The notes under the pieces were generated by a model. It was given only the letters and a program-made list of their open reading frames with translations. It did not search any database and was not told the origin of the DNA. A DNA stretch of 64,000 nt from the NCBI RefSeq assembly GCF_003944705.1, contig NZ_RWIS01000010.1:62001-126000 (forward strand), written 5' to 3'. The stretch is from Hymenobacter metallilatus (GTDB lineage: Bacteria; Bacteroidota; Bacteroidia; Cytophagales; Hymenobacteraceae). A program made the position numbers and the translations under genes. Each line of letters opens with the position of its first letter. Within the stretch, counting starts at the first letter, position 1. Shown here in pieces: positions 50,307 to 58,715 of the stretch.

Positions 50307-50356
50307 GGTGTATTACATAAGAGGCGAAAAAGGCGCTAAAAACCCGCAAAGCGGAG

Positions 50357-50629
50357 TTACGCCGCTTGCTGCTGAGTCGGCGTGTGCGACACCACATACT
50401 TCACAAAGTCGCCCACAGTAGCCAGGGGAACTTCGTCGGGAATGGTGATGTGGAAGCTGCGCTCCAGCTCCAGAATAATGTCAACCACATCTACGGTATC
50501 GAAGCCAAATTCGCGGCTCAGGTCGGTACCGATGCGCAGGCGGCGGGCCTTGATGGCTTTGCGCTTGCTAATGATGCGCAGCACTTGCTGCTGAATGGTT
50601 TTGGGGGCGGTAGTCGTTGAGATAACCAT
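50357..50629 (-). CDS. Acyl carrier protein-like, Thr at the phosphopantetheine site
   Basis: A 90-residue four-helix ACP-like protein. The core DLSREFGFDTVDVVDIILELERSFHI aligns with the ACP motif in which a DSL triplet carries the phosphopantetheine Ser. Here the triplet is DTV, so position 45 is Thr (codon ACC), which is not the normal substrate of the attaching enzyme. Helix III and end (IPDEVPLATVGDFVKYVVSH) are typical. The N-terminal ~15 residues are basic and unusual (SKRKAIKARRLR). No fatty-acid or polyketide gene is adjacent. The start at 50629 puts helix I first. It may be an apo-protein or a regulatory ACP. Confidence 0.85.
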   Translation of the reverse strand: MVISTTTAPKTIQQQVLRIISKRKAIKARRLRIGTDLSREFGFDTVDVVDIILELERSFHITIPDEVPLATVGDFVKYVVSHTPTQQQAA

Positions 50630-50742
50630 GTGAGGAACGACAGGTACGAGAGAAAAAGCAAGCAATTGGGCTGGCTCCAGCAATAGCCCGCCCATTCGGG
50701 CGGAGGAGTATGTGCGGGCTGGCAATGGTTGCAAGCAGGCAA

Positions 50743-50787
50743 GAAAAAAAACAGCCGGGTCACCACCTGGTACTAACCCGGCTGTTG
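50743..50787 (-). terminator. Terminator of the efflux operon
   Basis: AACAGCCGGGT pairs with ACCCGGCTGTT; on the minus strand eight T residues follow. It lies just after the RND gene stop. Confidence 0.9.
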
Positions 50788-50797
50788 AACGGGCCGC

Positions 50798-53700
50798 CTA
50801 GTGGGTGAGCACCGGCGGGCGGGCCGCTTCCACTTCTTCGGCGTCGGCTACGGGCTCGGGGGTCTTTTTGAGGCGTAGCTTCAGGCTTTCACTCAGCAGG
50901 TACATTACGGGTACTACCACCAGCGTAATGCCGGTAGCAAATACCAGCCCGAAGATGATAGTCCAGGCCAGTGGCCCCCAGAACACCACTGATTCACCAC
51001 CGATAAAGAAGTGCGGGTTGCCGGAGGCGAACAGCTCGTAGAAGTCGATGTTCAGACCTATGGCCAGCGGAATCAGGCCCAGGGTGGCAGCCGTGGCCGT
51101 CAGGATAACCGGGTTGAGGCGAGTGCGGCCGGCCAATACAATGGCTTCGCGCAGGGGCATACCCTGGCTGCGCAGAATGTCAGTGAATTCGACCAGCAGA
51201 ATCCCGTTTTTCACCACGATACCGGCTAGGGCAATAATGCCCACGCCCGTCATAACGATGCTCACGTTCTGACCTGTGATGGCCAGCCCCCAGAACACAC
51301 CCGCAATAGAGAACAGCACTTCCGAGAGGATGATAATTGGCTTGCTGAACGAGTTGAACTGCGTGACCAAGATGAGGAAGATCAGACCCAACGCCCCAAT
51401 GCCAGCCAGCGGCAGGAAGTCGGTGGTTTCCTTCTGGTCTTCCTCGGCGCCGCCCATCTTAATGGTGTAACCGGCCGGCGTGGGGAAGGATTGCAGAGCC
51501 GTGCGGATGTTGGCTACCACATCGGGGCCGGTGTAGCCATTGAGCACGTTGGAGCTGATGGTAATCACGCGCTTGGTGTCTTTGCGTCGGATACCGCCGT
51601 AAGTGCTACCGTAGGTTACCTGGGCAATGGACGAAATGGGCACCTGCCGCACGGCTCCGGTGGCGTCGCGGAACGTGAGCGGGGAGTTGATGATGGCGTC
51701 CACGTCGTTGCGGTAGGGCTTGGCGTAGCGCACCTGCACGGGGTACTCATCATCGGAAGTTTTGAATTTGCTGGCCTCCGAGCCGTAGATGGCCGTGCGC
51801 ACTTCCAGACCAATCTGGCCGGTGCTGATGCCTTCCCGGTTGGCCCGGGTGCGGTCAATGTTCACGGCAATTTCGGGGTTGCGGTCCTCCAGGTTGGAGC
51901 GCAGGGCCTCAATGCCGCCGATGTTGAGCGAGTCCACGTAGCGGGTTACTTTCTTGCTGAGCTTAGCCAGCGTAGGGTAGTCGTCGCCAATCACCTCAAT
52001 GGCAATGGGCTTCTGCTGGGGCGGGCCGCTGGCTTCCTGGTCTACCGAAATTTCGGCGCCGGGAATGCCTTTTACCACCTCCCGGATTTTATCCATGTAG
52101 GTGCCGGTGGCGGGTCCGGTCCGGTCGCTGAGCTCCTTGAAGGCCACGGCCACCTTACCCATATTCGACAGAGCCGTACCGCTCGACGAGGAAGCGTCGC
52201 CCGGGTCGCCGGCTCCAATGGCCACGTTGGTAATCACCGACTCCACGTCGGGGTTGTTGCGGCCGATGACGCCGTAGATGCGGTTTTCCAGCACTTTGGT
52301 GATGGAGTCCGTTAGCTCTACGCGGGTACCTACCGGCATTTTCAGGTAGGTATAGATGAATTTCGGGTCGCCTTTGGGGAAGAAGTCCACCTTGGGGCCA
52401 CGCACGCCCACGGCCACGAACGAGCCGAAGAACAGCACCACCACCCCAATCATTACCAGCACCGGGTGGCCAATGGCCCAGCGCACCAGGTTGGCGTAAC
52501 CGTTCTGGAACTTAGGCAAAGCGCGGGTCTGGAACCAGGCAATCATCTTCACCAGCACAAACTTATCGAGCAGGATGAAGCCGGCCAGGGCCAGGCAGAT
52601 GTTGCCGATAAAGTGGCCCAGCAAACCGCTGGTTTTGCCATCGGGGTCTACTTCAGGTGTAGCGCCCAGGGCCAGCACGTTGAACAGAATGCCCAGCGCC
52701 ACCAGTACGCCCACGGCAATGGCCAGGCCCCGGCTCATTTTGGGCTTGCTGTGCAGATCTTCCTCAAAGTGCTCCTCCCGCTCCATGAAGCTCACGGCAA
52801 ACACCGGGTTCATAATGAAGGCCACCACCAGCGACGACATCAGGGTGATGATGAGCGTAACGGGCAGGTAGTACATGAACGAGCCCACAATGCCGGGCCA
52901 GAACATAAGCGGCACGAAGGGTGCCACCGTAGTGAGCGTACCAGCCAATACCGGCACGAACACCTCGCCGGCGGCAAACTTGGCGGCTTTTTCGGTGCTT
53001 AGCTCGGGGTGCTCGTGCAGGAGGCGGTGGGTGTTTTCGATAACTACAATGGCGTCGTCCACCACAATACCCAGCGCCAGCAGGAAGGCGAAGAGCACAA
53101 TCATGTTCAGCGAGAAGTCGAAGCCCGGGATAATGAGGAAGGCCAGGAACATGGAAATCGGCACGGACAGGCCCACGAACATGGCGTTGGTGGTGCCCAT
53201 GAAGAACAGCAGAATGGCCGTCACGAGCAGGAAGCCGATGACGATGGTGTTGATCAGGTCATGGAGCGTAACGCGGGTGTCGTTGGAGGTGTCGCCGGTA
53301 ATGGTGACTTTCAGCTCCTTGGGCAGCGTCAGTTCGGCCTCTTTCACCAGGGCCTTGATTTTGTCGGAAGCGTCAATCAGGTTTTCGCCCTGGCGCTTCA
53401 CCACGTTCAGGGTAATGGCGGGCTTGCCGTCGAGGCGGGCGTAGGATTCCCGGTCCTTGAAGCCATCCGTGACGGTGGCAATATCCCCGAGGCGCACGGC
53501 CGCGCCGTTGAGGTTCTTTACCTGAATGTCGGCAATGTCTTCGGCGCGCACGTACTGGCCGGCCACGCGCACGGCCCGCTTCTGGGAGCCCACGTCCACG
53601 GAGCCACCCGAAATAGTCACGTTTTCGCGGGCAATGGCGTTGCTGATATCAGAGAAGCCCAGACGCGACGCCCGCAGCTTGTTCAGATCCACATCCACGT

Positions 53701-54271
53701 TCACCTGCTGGTCGAGGGCCCCCACAATGTCCACGCGGGTGATTTCGGGCAGGGCCTCAATCTTATCCTGGAAGTCGTCGGCGTACTTTTTCAGCTGGGC
53801 GGCGGGCAGGTTACCACTCAGGTTCACGAACATGATGGGCTGCTCGGAAATGTTGATTTCCTTGACCGTGGGCGGGGAAGGCAAATCATTGGGCAGCTCG
53901 GGCGCGGCCTTGTCCACGGCGTCCTTCACCAGCTGTTTGGCGTACTGCACGTCCACGCCCGAGTTGAACTCGATGTCGACGATGCAGTAGTCCTGGTTGG
54001 AGGTGGAGTTGATTTTCTTCACCCCATTGATGCTTTTCAGCTCTTTTTCGAGCTGGCGCGTCACCAGGTTTTCAATATCCGCCGGCGAGGTACCGGGGTA
54101 GATGGTGGCCACGATGATGCGCGGAATAACGATATCCGGGAATTTCTCCTTGCCCAGCTTGATGTAGGCAAAAATTCCCGCCACGCACAGCAGCACCGTG
54201 ATGATGTAGATGCTGGTTTTGTTATTGATGGACCAACTGGTGGGTCCAAATTCTTTTTCTAGATCTTGCAT
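50798..54271 (-). CDS. RND-family efflux permease (AcrB/HAE1-like)
   Basis: A 1157-residue proton-driven exporter. TM1 is INNKTSIYIITVLLCVAGIFAYI, and porter domains follow with TIYPGTSPADIENLVTRQLE. TM4 bears the proton-relay Asp pair in GIVVDDAIVVIENTHR. The second half has VFWGLAITGQNVSIVMTGVGII and NPVILTATAATLGLIPLAI. Between the normal sixth and seventh helices an extra stretch (52540-52740) encodes two additional hydrophobic helices (GLAIAVGVLVALGILF and LALAGFILLDKFVLV), giving probably 14 helices. The ATG at 54271 starts MQDLEKEFGPTSW. It is the last gene of the tetR-tolC-MFP-RND operon. Confidence 0.93.
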   Translation of the reverse strand: MQDLEKEFGPTSWSINNKTSIYIITVLLCVAGIFAYIKLGKEKFPDIVIPRIIVATIYPGTSPADIENLVTRQLEKELKSINGVKKINSTSNQDYCIVDIEFNSGVDVQYAKQLVKDAVDKAAPELPNDLPSPPTVKEINISEQPIMFVNLSGNLPAAQLKKYADDFQDKIEALPEITRVDIVGALDQQVNVDVDLNKLRASRLGFSDISNAIARENVTISGGSVDVGSQKRAVRVAGQYVRAEDIADIQVKNLNGAAVRLGDIATVTDGFKDRESYARLDGKPAITLNVVKRQGENLIDASDKIKALVKEAELTLPKELKVTITGDTSNDTRVTLHDLINTIVIGFLLVTAILLFFMGTTNAMFVGLSVPISMFLAFLIIPGFDFSLNMIVLFAFLLALGIVVDDAIVVIENTHRLLHEHPELSTEKAAKFAAGEVFVPVLAGTLTTVAPFVPLMFWPGIVGSFMYYLPVTLIITLMSSLVVAFIMNPVFAVSFMEREEHFEEDLHSKPKMSRGLAIAVGVLVALGILFNVLALGATPEVDPDGKTSGLLGHFIGNICLALAGFILLDKFVLVKMIAWFQTRALPKFQNGYANLVRWAIGHPVLVMIGVVVLFFGSFVAVGVRGPKVDFFPKGDPKFIYTYLKMPVGTRVELTDSITKVLENRIYGVIGRNNPDVESVITNVAIGAGDPGDASSSSGTALSNMGKVAVAFKELSDRTGPATGTYMDKIREVVKGIPGAEISVDQEASGPPQQKPIAIEVIGDDYPTLAKLSKKVTRYVDSLNIGGIEALRSNLEDRNPEIAVNIDRTRANREGISTGQIGLEVRTAIYGSEASKFKTSDDEYPVQVRYAKPYRNDVDAIINSPLTFRDATGAVRQVPISSIAQVTYGSTYGGIRRKDTKRVITISSNVLNGYTGPDVVANIRTALQSFPTPAGYTIKMGGAEEDQKETTDFLPLAGIGALGLIFLILVTQFNSFSKPIIILSEVLFSIAGVFWGLAITGQNVSIVMTGVGIIALAGIVVKNGILLVEFTDILRSQGMPLREAIVLAGRTRLNPVILTATAATLGLIPLAIGLNIDFYELFASGNPHFFIGGESVVFWGPLAWTIIFGLVFATGITLVVVPVMYLLSESLKLRLKKTPEPVADAEEVEAARPPVLTH

Positions 54272-54292
54272 GGCTTTCTTGAGCTTTGAGCA

Positions 54293-54382
54293 GATGTAGA
54301 GACGCGACACTTCGCGTCTCATTGCTAGAACGACCACTAGGGCCGTTCAACGCGGAGACGCGAAGTGTCGCGTCTCTACATC
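54293..54382. repeat. Perfect 28-bp inverted repeat inside the efflux operon
   Basis: Arms 54293-54320 and 54355-54382 are exact complements, with a 34-nt loop. Each arm is itself palindromic: GAGACGCGA and TCGCGTCTC around a CACT or AGTG loop. The unit GTAGAGACGCGACACTTCGC resembles REP-like words dispersed in several bacterial phyla. It lies between the adaptor stop and the RND start, so it could attenuate or stabilise the mRNA between the two. Confidence 0.88.
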
Positions 54383-54392
54383 AGGCAGTTCC

Positions 54393-55517
54393 CTACAGGG
54401 TCACTGCCTGGCCTTCGTTCAGGGTCTGGTAGCCAGCGGAAATCACCTGGTCGCCGGATTGCAGGCCACTGGTTACTTCCACTTTGCCGTTGTAGGTCTG
54501 GCCGGTTTGGATAACGCGCTTGGCGGCCACTTTTTTGCCGCCTTTGTTGCTCACTACCAGCACGTAGCTGTTCTGCTCATCCTTCTGCACCAAATCTACG
54601 GGCAATACGGTGGCGCTTTGGCGGGCGTAGTTCTGGATGCGCACGTTGGCTACCATATTGGGGCGCAGCTGGCCGGCCTTGCTGCCACTCAGGCGCAGCT
54701 CAGTGGTGAAGGTGCGGCTGGTGGGGTTGATAGTGCTGGATACCACGCGCACGGTGGCGGGCAGCTCCTCCCCGCCCAGGTCGGGAATAGTAACCAGGGC
54801 TTTGTCGCCGGCTTTGATGCGGGAGGCATAGGCCTCCGATACGTCGGCCAGGATTTTGCCTGCGCCACTGTTGCTGATAAGCTTTACCACGGGAGCCCCG
54901 GGCGCTACGGTTTCGCCCAACTTGGGCAGCACCTCATCCACGGTACCCGAGAACGGGGCTACCACGGTGTAAAGGGCGCGCTGCTGATTGAGGGTGCTGA
55001 GGTTGCGCTGCAGGGCCTGGTAGTTGTTTTTGGCTTGCAGGTACTGAATTTCGGTGCCAATCTGCTGCTTCCAGAGGCGGTCCTGCTTCTCGTATACCAC
55101 CCGGGCCAGATCCATGCGGGTGCGCAGCTCGGCAATGCTGGCATCGAGGATGCTGGCATCCACGGTGGCCAGGGTCTGACCGCGGCTTACCCGGTCGCCG
55201 CGCTGCACACGCAGGCTGGTGAGCGTGCCGGCGGCGCGGGCGGCCACGTTGGCGTTCTGGTCGAAATCAACGCGACCCTGTAGCTCCAGGTAGCTCTTAA
55301 AGCTCTCGGGGGCTACTTTAATTACCGACACGGGCGTGGTTTGGGCGGCGGCGCCTTCGGCTTTGGCCCCGGTTTTAGCTTCCAGCTCGGCAATTTTGGC
55401 CTGGTTGGCAGCCTGTTCTTTTTTCAGCGCAGCCAGTTCGGCCTGGGGGTCTTTGGAACCACCACAGGCGCTTAACAGGCCCAGCGTCAGTATAAAAGCA
55501 GAAGTAGCGTATTTCAT
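54393..55517 (-). CDS. Efflux RND periplasmic adaptor (HlyD/MFP)
   Basis: A 374-residue membrane-fusion lipoprotein. The lipobox LSAC sets Cys18. A Lys/Glu/Ala coiled coil at about 25-52 is unusual. The lipoyl/barrel-sandwich motif is [24 protein letters not shown] and [19 protein letters not shown], then the alpha-hairpin [45 protein letters not shown] is the second lipoyl half, and the beta-barrel region follows to [18 protein letters not shown]. It links the inner RND pump to TolC. The start at 55517 is fixed by the lipobox. Confidence 0.94.
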   Translation of the reverse strand: MKYATSAFILTLGLLSACGGSKDPQAELAALKKEQAANQAKIAELEAKTGAKAEGAAAQTTPVSVIKVAPESFKSYLELQGRVDFDQNANVAARAAGTLTSLRVQRGDRVSRGQTLATVDASILDASIAELRTRMDLARVVYEKQDRLWKQQIGTEIQYLQAKNNYQALQRNLSTLNQQRALYTVVAPFSGTVDEVLPKLGETVAPGAPVVKLISNSGAGKILADVSEAYASRIKAGDKALVTIPDLGGEELPATVRVVSSTINPTSRTFTTELRLSGSKAGQLRPNMVANVRIQNYARQSATVLPVDLVQKDEQNSYVLVVSNKGGKKVAAKRVIQTGQTYNGKVEVTSGLQSGDQVISAGYQTLNEGQAVTL

Positions 55518-55530
55518 TTGAAGAAGGAAG

Positions 55531-55582
55531 TAGGAGCTAGAACATCTTGATGAAGAGCTGGGTCAGAAGCTTCTAGCTCCTA
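55531..55582. repeat. Low-complexity inverted repeat between MFP and TolC genes
   Basis: TAGGAGCTAGAA at 55531-55542 is the exact complement of 55571-55582. The ~80-base spacer is made of words such as AGAAGCTAG and TCAGAAGC. It resembles the AT-rich junction repeat at 26413 in style. Confidence 0.6.
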
Positions 55583-55601
55583 GCTTCTGACTTCTAGCTT
55601 C

Positions 55602-57293
55602 TTATTTTTTGGCTTGCGTGTATAGCTCGCCGGTAGCTTTGTCACGGTCCACTTTAGCTACCAGCACGTCGTAAATGGCGGCGTAGTAGTTGGTCTGGGC
55701 TTCGCGCAGGCTGGTTTCGGCCGTTACTACCTCCAGGTTGGAGCCCACACCTTCCTGAAACTTGATGCGCGAGACGCGGGCTACATCGGCGGCCAAATCG
55801 AGGTTAGCCTTCTGATTATCCAGCACGTCCAGGGCATTGATAAGGGTAGTACGGCTCTGAGCGTCCTGCAAATCGATGCTTTGGCGCAGCGTTTCAAACC
55901 CTTTCTCGATGCTCTGCTGGGCAATGCGGGCCTGTTGTACCTGGTATTTGCGGCGGAACCCGTCAAACACCGGAATCTGCAGACTCAGGCCCACGTTGCC
56001 GAAGCCGAACCAGTTCTGATTAGGGAAACCGTTGGCGGCCCGGGAGTCGGGTCCGCGGAAGGCAAACAGGTCGCCGGGATTTTTGGCCGAACCCGAGAAA
56101 CCGTAGGCCGCCGTAGCCAGCAGGCGGGGGTAAGCTCCGGCCCGACGGTTGGCCAGGTCCAGGCCAGCCAGGGCCTGCTGGGTTTCCAGCGTACTGAACT
56201 CAATACGGTTATTATAGTTGAAGGCGGCAGCCAGCTGCCCGGTACGGGCCCCGCTAAGGGCCGTTTGCTGGTCCTGCTGGCGCTGGGCGTCGGTGCTGGT
56301 ACTGATGGGGACCATACCGGTGGGCACACCGCCCAGCCCGCTTACGCCTCCGCCGGTGGTGGCGCTAGCCACACCCAGGCGCTGGCGCAGAGCGCCGGCG
56401 TCTACCACGGCCGCCCCCAACGAATCGGTGAGCTGCACAGTCTGACTCTGGGGCAGGCCCATCTGAAACTTGAGCAGCGCCACACTTAGCTCCGTCAGGC
56501 GCTGGGCTTTTTGTTGCTCCACCAGCAGGTTGTTGCGCTGCACCTGCAGGCGCTGCACATCCAGCTTCTCGGCAAAGCCTGCCTTAAATGTTTCGTTGGT
56601 TTGATACAGGACCGTATCGAGGCGCTGCACATTACGGGCCAGCAGCGCCAAGCGGGCGCGAGCTACGAGCGTGCTGTAATAGGCCTTGCTCACTTGCTCC
56701 ACCACGTCAATTTCGGCCTGCTGGGTTTGTTTCTTGGCCAACTCCTCGTATACCTTGGCCGCTTTCAGGCCAATGAGGTAGGAACCATCGAACAACAGTT
56801 GCGACACCGAGGCGCTGGTGTTGCCGGCCCATTGCAGCCCAAAGGCAAACGCCTGGGGCGGCACTGGCTCCGAAGGCAGCGTTACCGTGCCCAGATTTAC
56901 CGTGCGGCCGCTTTGAGCCGCGGCAATGTCGGCCTGGGTAAGCGTAGTGGCTGAGCTGCCCCCACCCAGGGCGCCGAAATCCACCAGCGACTTTTGCAGC
57001 TTGAAGTTGTCGGCTACGTTGGCCGCCACGTTCACCTGCGGTAAGCCAGCGGCTTTAATCTCGCCTACTTTGGCCCGGGCGGTCTGCTCATTCAGGCGCG
57101 TACTCAGCAACGACGCCTTGTTTTTCACGGCATAGTCGATAGCCTGCTGCAGGCTTAAGGGCATGAGCCCAACGGCAGCGGAGGTGGCCAACGCCGGCTG
57201 CTGGGCCGGGGCCGTCTGCGCCAGGGCGGCGCCAGCAGGGGCCAGCAGGCCCGGCCCGGCAGCCAGCAACATAACGCGGAGGTTGTTTTTCAT
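55602..57293 (-). CDS. TolC family outer-membrane efflux channel
   Basis: A 563-residue TolC-like protein. The signal peptide ends near ALAQT. The OEP domain begins at PLSLQQAIDYAVKNKASLL, a family hallmark, and long helices with conserved Leu/Ala follow (STRLNEQTARAKVGEIKAAGLPQVN). The second OEP repeat ends with QEGVGSNLEVVTAETSLREAQTNYYAAIYDVLVAKVDRDKATGELY. It is the usual length plus an insertion of Gly/Ser-rich loop near 115-130 and 310-335. It starts 24 bases after the tetR stop and is transcribed with the adaptor. Confidence 0.93.
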   Translation of the reverse strand: MKNNLRVMLLAAGPGLLAPAGAALAQTAPAQQPALATSAAVGLMPLSLQQAIDYAVKNKASLLSTRLNEQTARAKVGEIKAAGLPQVNVAANVADNFKLQKSLVDFGALGGGSSATTLTQADIAAAQSGRTVNLGTVTLPSEPVPPQAFAFGLQWAGNTSASVSQLLFDGSYLIGLKAAKVYEELAKKQTQQAEIDVVEQVSKAYYSTLVARARLALLARNVQRLDTVLYQTNETFKAGFAEKLDVQRLQVQRNNLLVEQQKAQRLTELSVALLKFQMGLPQSQTVQLTDSLGAAVVDAGALRQRLGVASATTGGGVSGLGGVPTGMVPISTSTDAQRQQDQQTALSGARTGQLAAAFNYNNRIEFSTLETQQALAGLDLANRRAGAYPRLLATAAYGFSGSAKNPGDLFAFRGPDSRAANGFPNQNWFGFGNVGLSLQIPVFDGFRRKYQVQQARIAQQSIEKGFETLRQSIDLQDAQSRTTLINALDVLDNQKANLDLAADVARVSRIKFQEGVGSNLEVVTAETSLREAQTNYYAAIYDVLVAKVDRDKATGELYTQAKK

Positions 57294-57317
57294 ATCAAGG
57301 AAAGCAGGTGATGAAGC

Positions 57318-57932
57318 TTATTCTTCTTCCGTCACATGACGGTACTCGTTTATTAGTTTGTGGCCTTTCAGCGTGGCAACACCCAGCAGGAAATGCTCGT
57401 CGAACACGCGACTTACACGCATTGGGGTAAACTGCCCGGCCGGGTATAACTGCGGATCGAAAGCCATTTCAATCTGTGCCAGGTTCAGGCGGGCCAGTAC
57501 TTCCACATCCAGGTCGGCGCGAAACAGCCCCTCCGCAATGCCCCGGCGCAGGTTCCGCGTTATCTGGTTGAGGATAAACGTGTTTCTGTGCGCCTCGAAC
57601 AAGGCCCAGGTTGTTGGATAGTACTTGCGCAGGTCGTGGAATATGCTCGGGTGGATATCACCAAACTGCTGATCAGCCCACTGCGAAACGTTCAGCATCT
57701 CCTCCACGGCATTACCTGCGTGACTGGCCAGCTTGGAACACTGACTTTGCGCCATGGCCAGGTGCTGGGTCATGACGCCTAATACAATCTGGTCTTTGTT
57801 TTCGAACCACTTGTAGAGGGTCTTCTTCGAAATAGCCAGGTGCGTGGCAATGTCATCCATGGAGATGCTACGGATGCCGTTGCGCATAAACAGCACCTCA
57901 GCGGCTTGCAGAATTCGGTCCTTTACTTCCAT
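57318..57932 (-). CDS. TetR family transcriptional regulator
   Basis: A 204-residue repressor-type regulator. The helix-turn-helix is in the first 50 residues: VKDRILQAAEVLFMRNGIRSISMDDIATHLAISKKTLYKWFENKDQIVLGV, typical of TetR. The C-terminal ligand domain (60-190) is helical without a clear subgroup. As first gene of the efflux operon it probably represses it, including itself, until an effector binds. A perfect promoter box lies 11 nt before the ATG and an inverted repeat sits just upstream of that box. Confidence 0.94.
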   Translation of the reverse strand: MEVKDRILQAAEVLFMRNGIRSISMDDIATHLAISKKTLYKWFENKDQIVLGVMTQHLAMAQSQCSKLASHAGNAVEEMLNVSQWADQQFGDIHPSIFHDLRKYYPTTWALFEAHRNTFILNQITRNLRRGIAEGLFRADLDVEVLARLNLAQIEMAFDPQLYPAGQFTPMRVSRVFDEHFLLGVATLKGHKLINEYRHVTEEE

Positions 57933-57943
57933 AACTACGGCAG

Positions 57944-57951
57944 CAAAGATA
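57944..57951 (-). promoter_or_regulatory. Promoter box of the efflux operon
   Basis: TATCTTTG on the minus strand is a perfect -7 box; its last base is 11 nt before the tetR ATG. No TTG is seen at the -33 spacing, as in promoters that need an activator or where the upstream part is an operator. Confidence 0.65.
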
Positions 57952-57952
57952 C

Positions 57953-57986
57953 AATGGAAACTTTTAATGATTCCTCGGTTTCCATT
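57953..57986. promoter_or_regulatory. Candidate TetR operator
   Basis: AATGGAAAC (57953-57961) and GTTTCCATT (57978-57986) are a perfect 9-bp inverted repeat with 16-nt spacing. It lies directly upstream of the -7 box, over the -33 region, where a bound TetR dimer would block polymerase. No experimental support. Confidence 0.5.
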
Positions 57987-58146
57987 AATTTTTTGCTATC
58001 CTTTTTCACACCGACATGCTGCTTCTTTTCTATCGACGCGCATCGGACGGTTTTACTTTACCCCCGGCCTTATTTTTTTCCCGGCTGGCAACGGCGTGCG
58101 TGCCGTACCTTGCCACCCGATTCCGTTTTCTTTCCTTCTGAACCCT

Positions 58147-58623
58147 ATGAAAATCCGGACTGGCTTCGGCTACGATGTTCATCAACTACAGGAGGGCTTG
58201 CCCTTCTGGCTCGGCGGTATTCAGGTGCCCCACACCCACGGTGCCCTCGGCCACTCCGATGCCGACGTGCTCATTCACGTTATCTGCGACGCGCTGCTGG
58301 GCGCGGCCAACCTCCGCGACATCGGCTTCCATTTTCCCGATACCGACCCGCAGTACAAAGGCATCGACAGCAAACGGCTGCTGGCTGAGGTGGTGCGCCT
58401 GCTGCGGGAGCGGGGTTACGCCATCAGCAACATCGACTCCACCATCTGCCTGGAAGCGCCCAAGGTAAACCCCCACATTCCGGCAATGCAGCGCGTGCTG
58501 GCCGAGGTGATGGGCCTTGACACTGATGATATTAGTATTAAAGCCACCACCACCGAGAAGCTGGGCTTCGTAGGGCGTCGCGAAGGAGTAGCCGCGTATG
58601 CTTCGGTGCTGATTACCAAGTAG
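58147..58623 (+). CDS. ispF: 2-C-methyl-D-erythritol 2,4-cyclodiphosphate synthase
   Basis: A 158-residue MEP-pathway enzyme making MEcPP for isoprenoids. MKIRTGFGYDVHQL carries zinc ligands Asp8 and His10. HSDADVLIHVICDALLGAANLRDIGFHFPDTDP is the substrate region with the third zinc ligand His. STICLEAPKVNPHI and ISIKATTTEKLGFVGRREGVAAYA complete the trimer interface. Length is standard. The ATG at 58147 is the family start; an overlapping longer frame begins inside tetR on the other strand. It shares pathway with uppS and pdxJ through DXP. Confidence 0.96.
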   Translation: MKIRTGFGYDVHQLQEGLPFWLGGIQVPHTHGALGHSDADVLIHVICDALLGAANLRDIGFHFPDTDPQYKGIDSKRLLAEVVRLLRERGYAISNIDSTICLEAPKVNPHIPAMQRVLAEVMGLDTDDISIKATTTEKLGFVGRREGVAAYASVLITK

Positions 58624-58715
58624 CGCGCAGTTCCGCTGCGCACTACCACGCTCCATGCAGCTTTTTGCCGCTGCCTTGTCTTTACCCTACTCCACCCCTA
58701 ACCACCTTACACTGT

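Noticed and set aside
53009..54262. A 417-codon open frame opposite the RND pump gene
   Set aside because: Antisense frame in a well-defined permease; composition typical of shadow frames (Val, His, Gly-rich).
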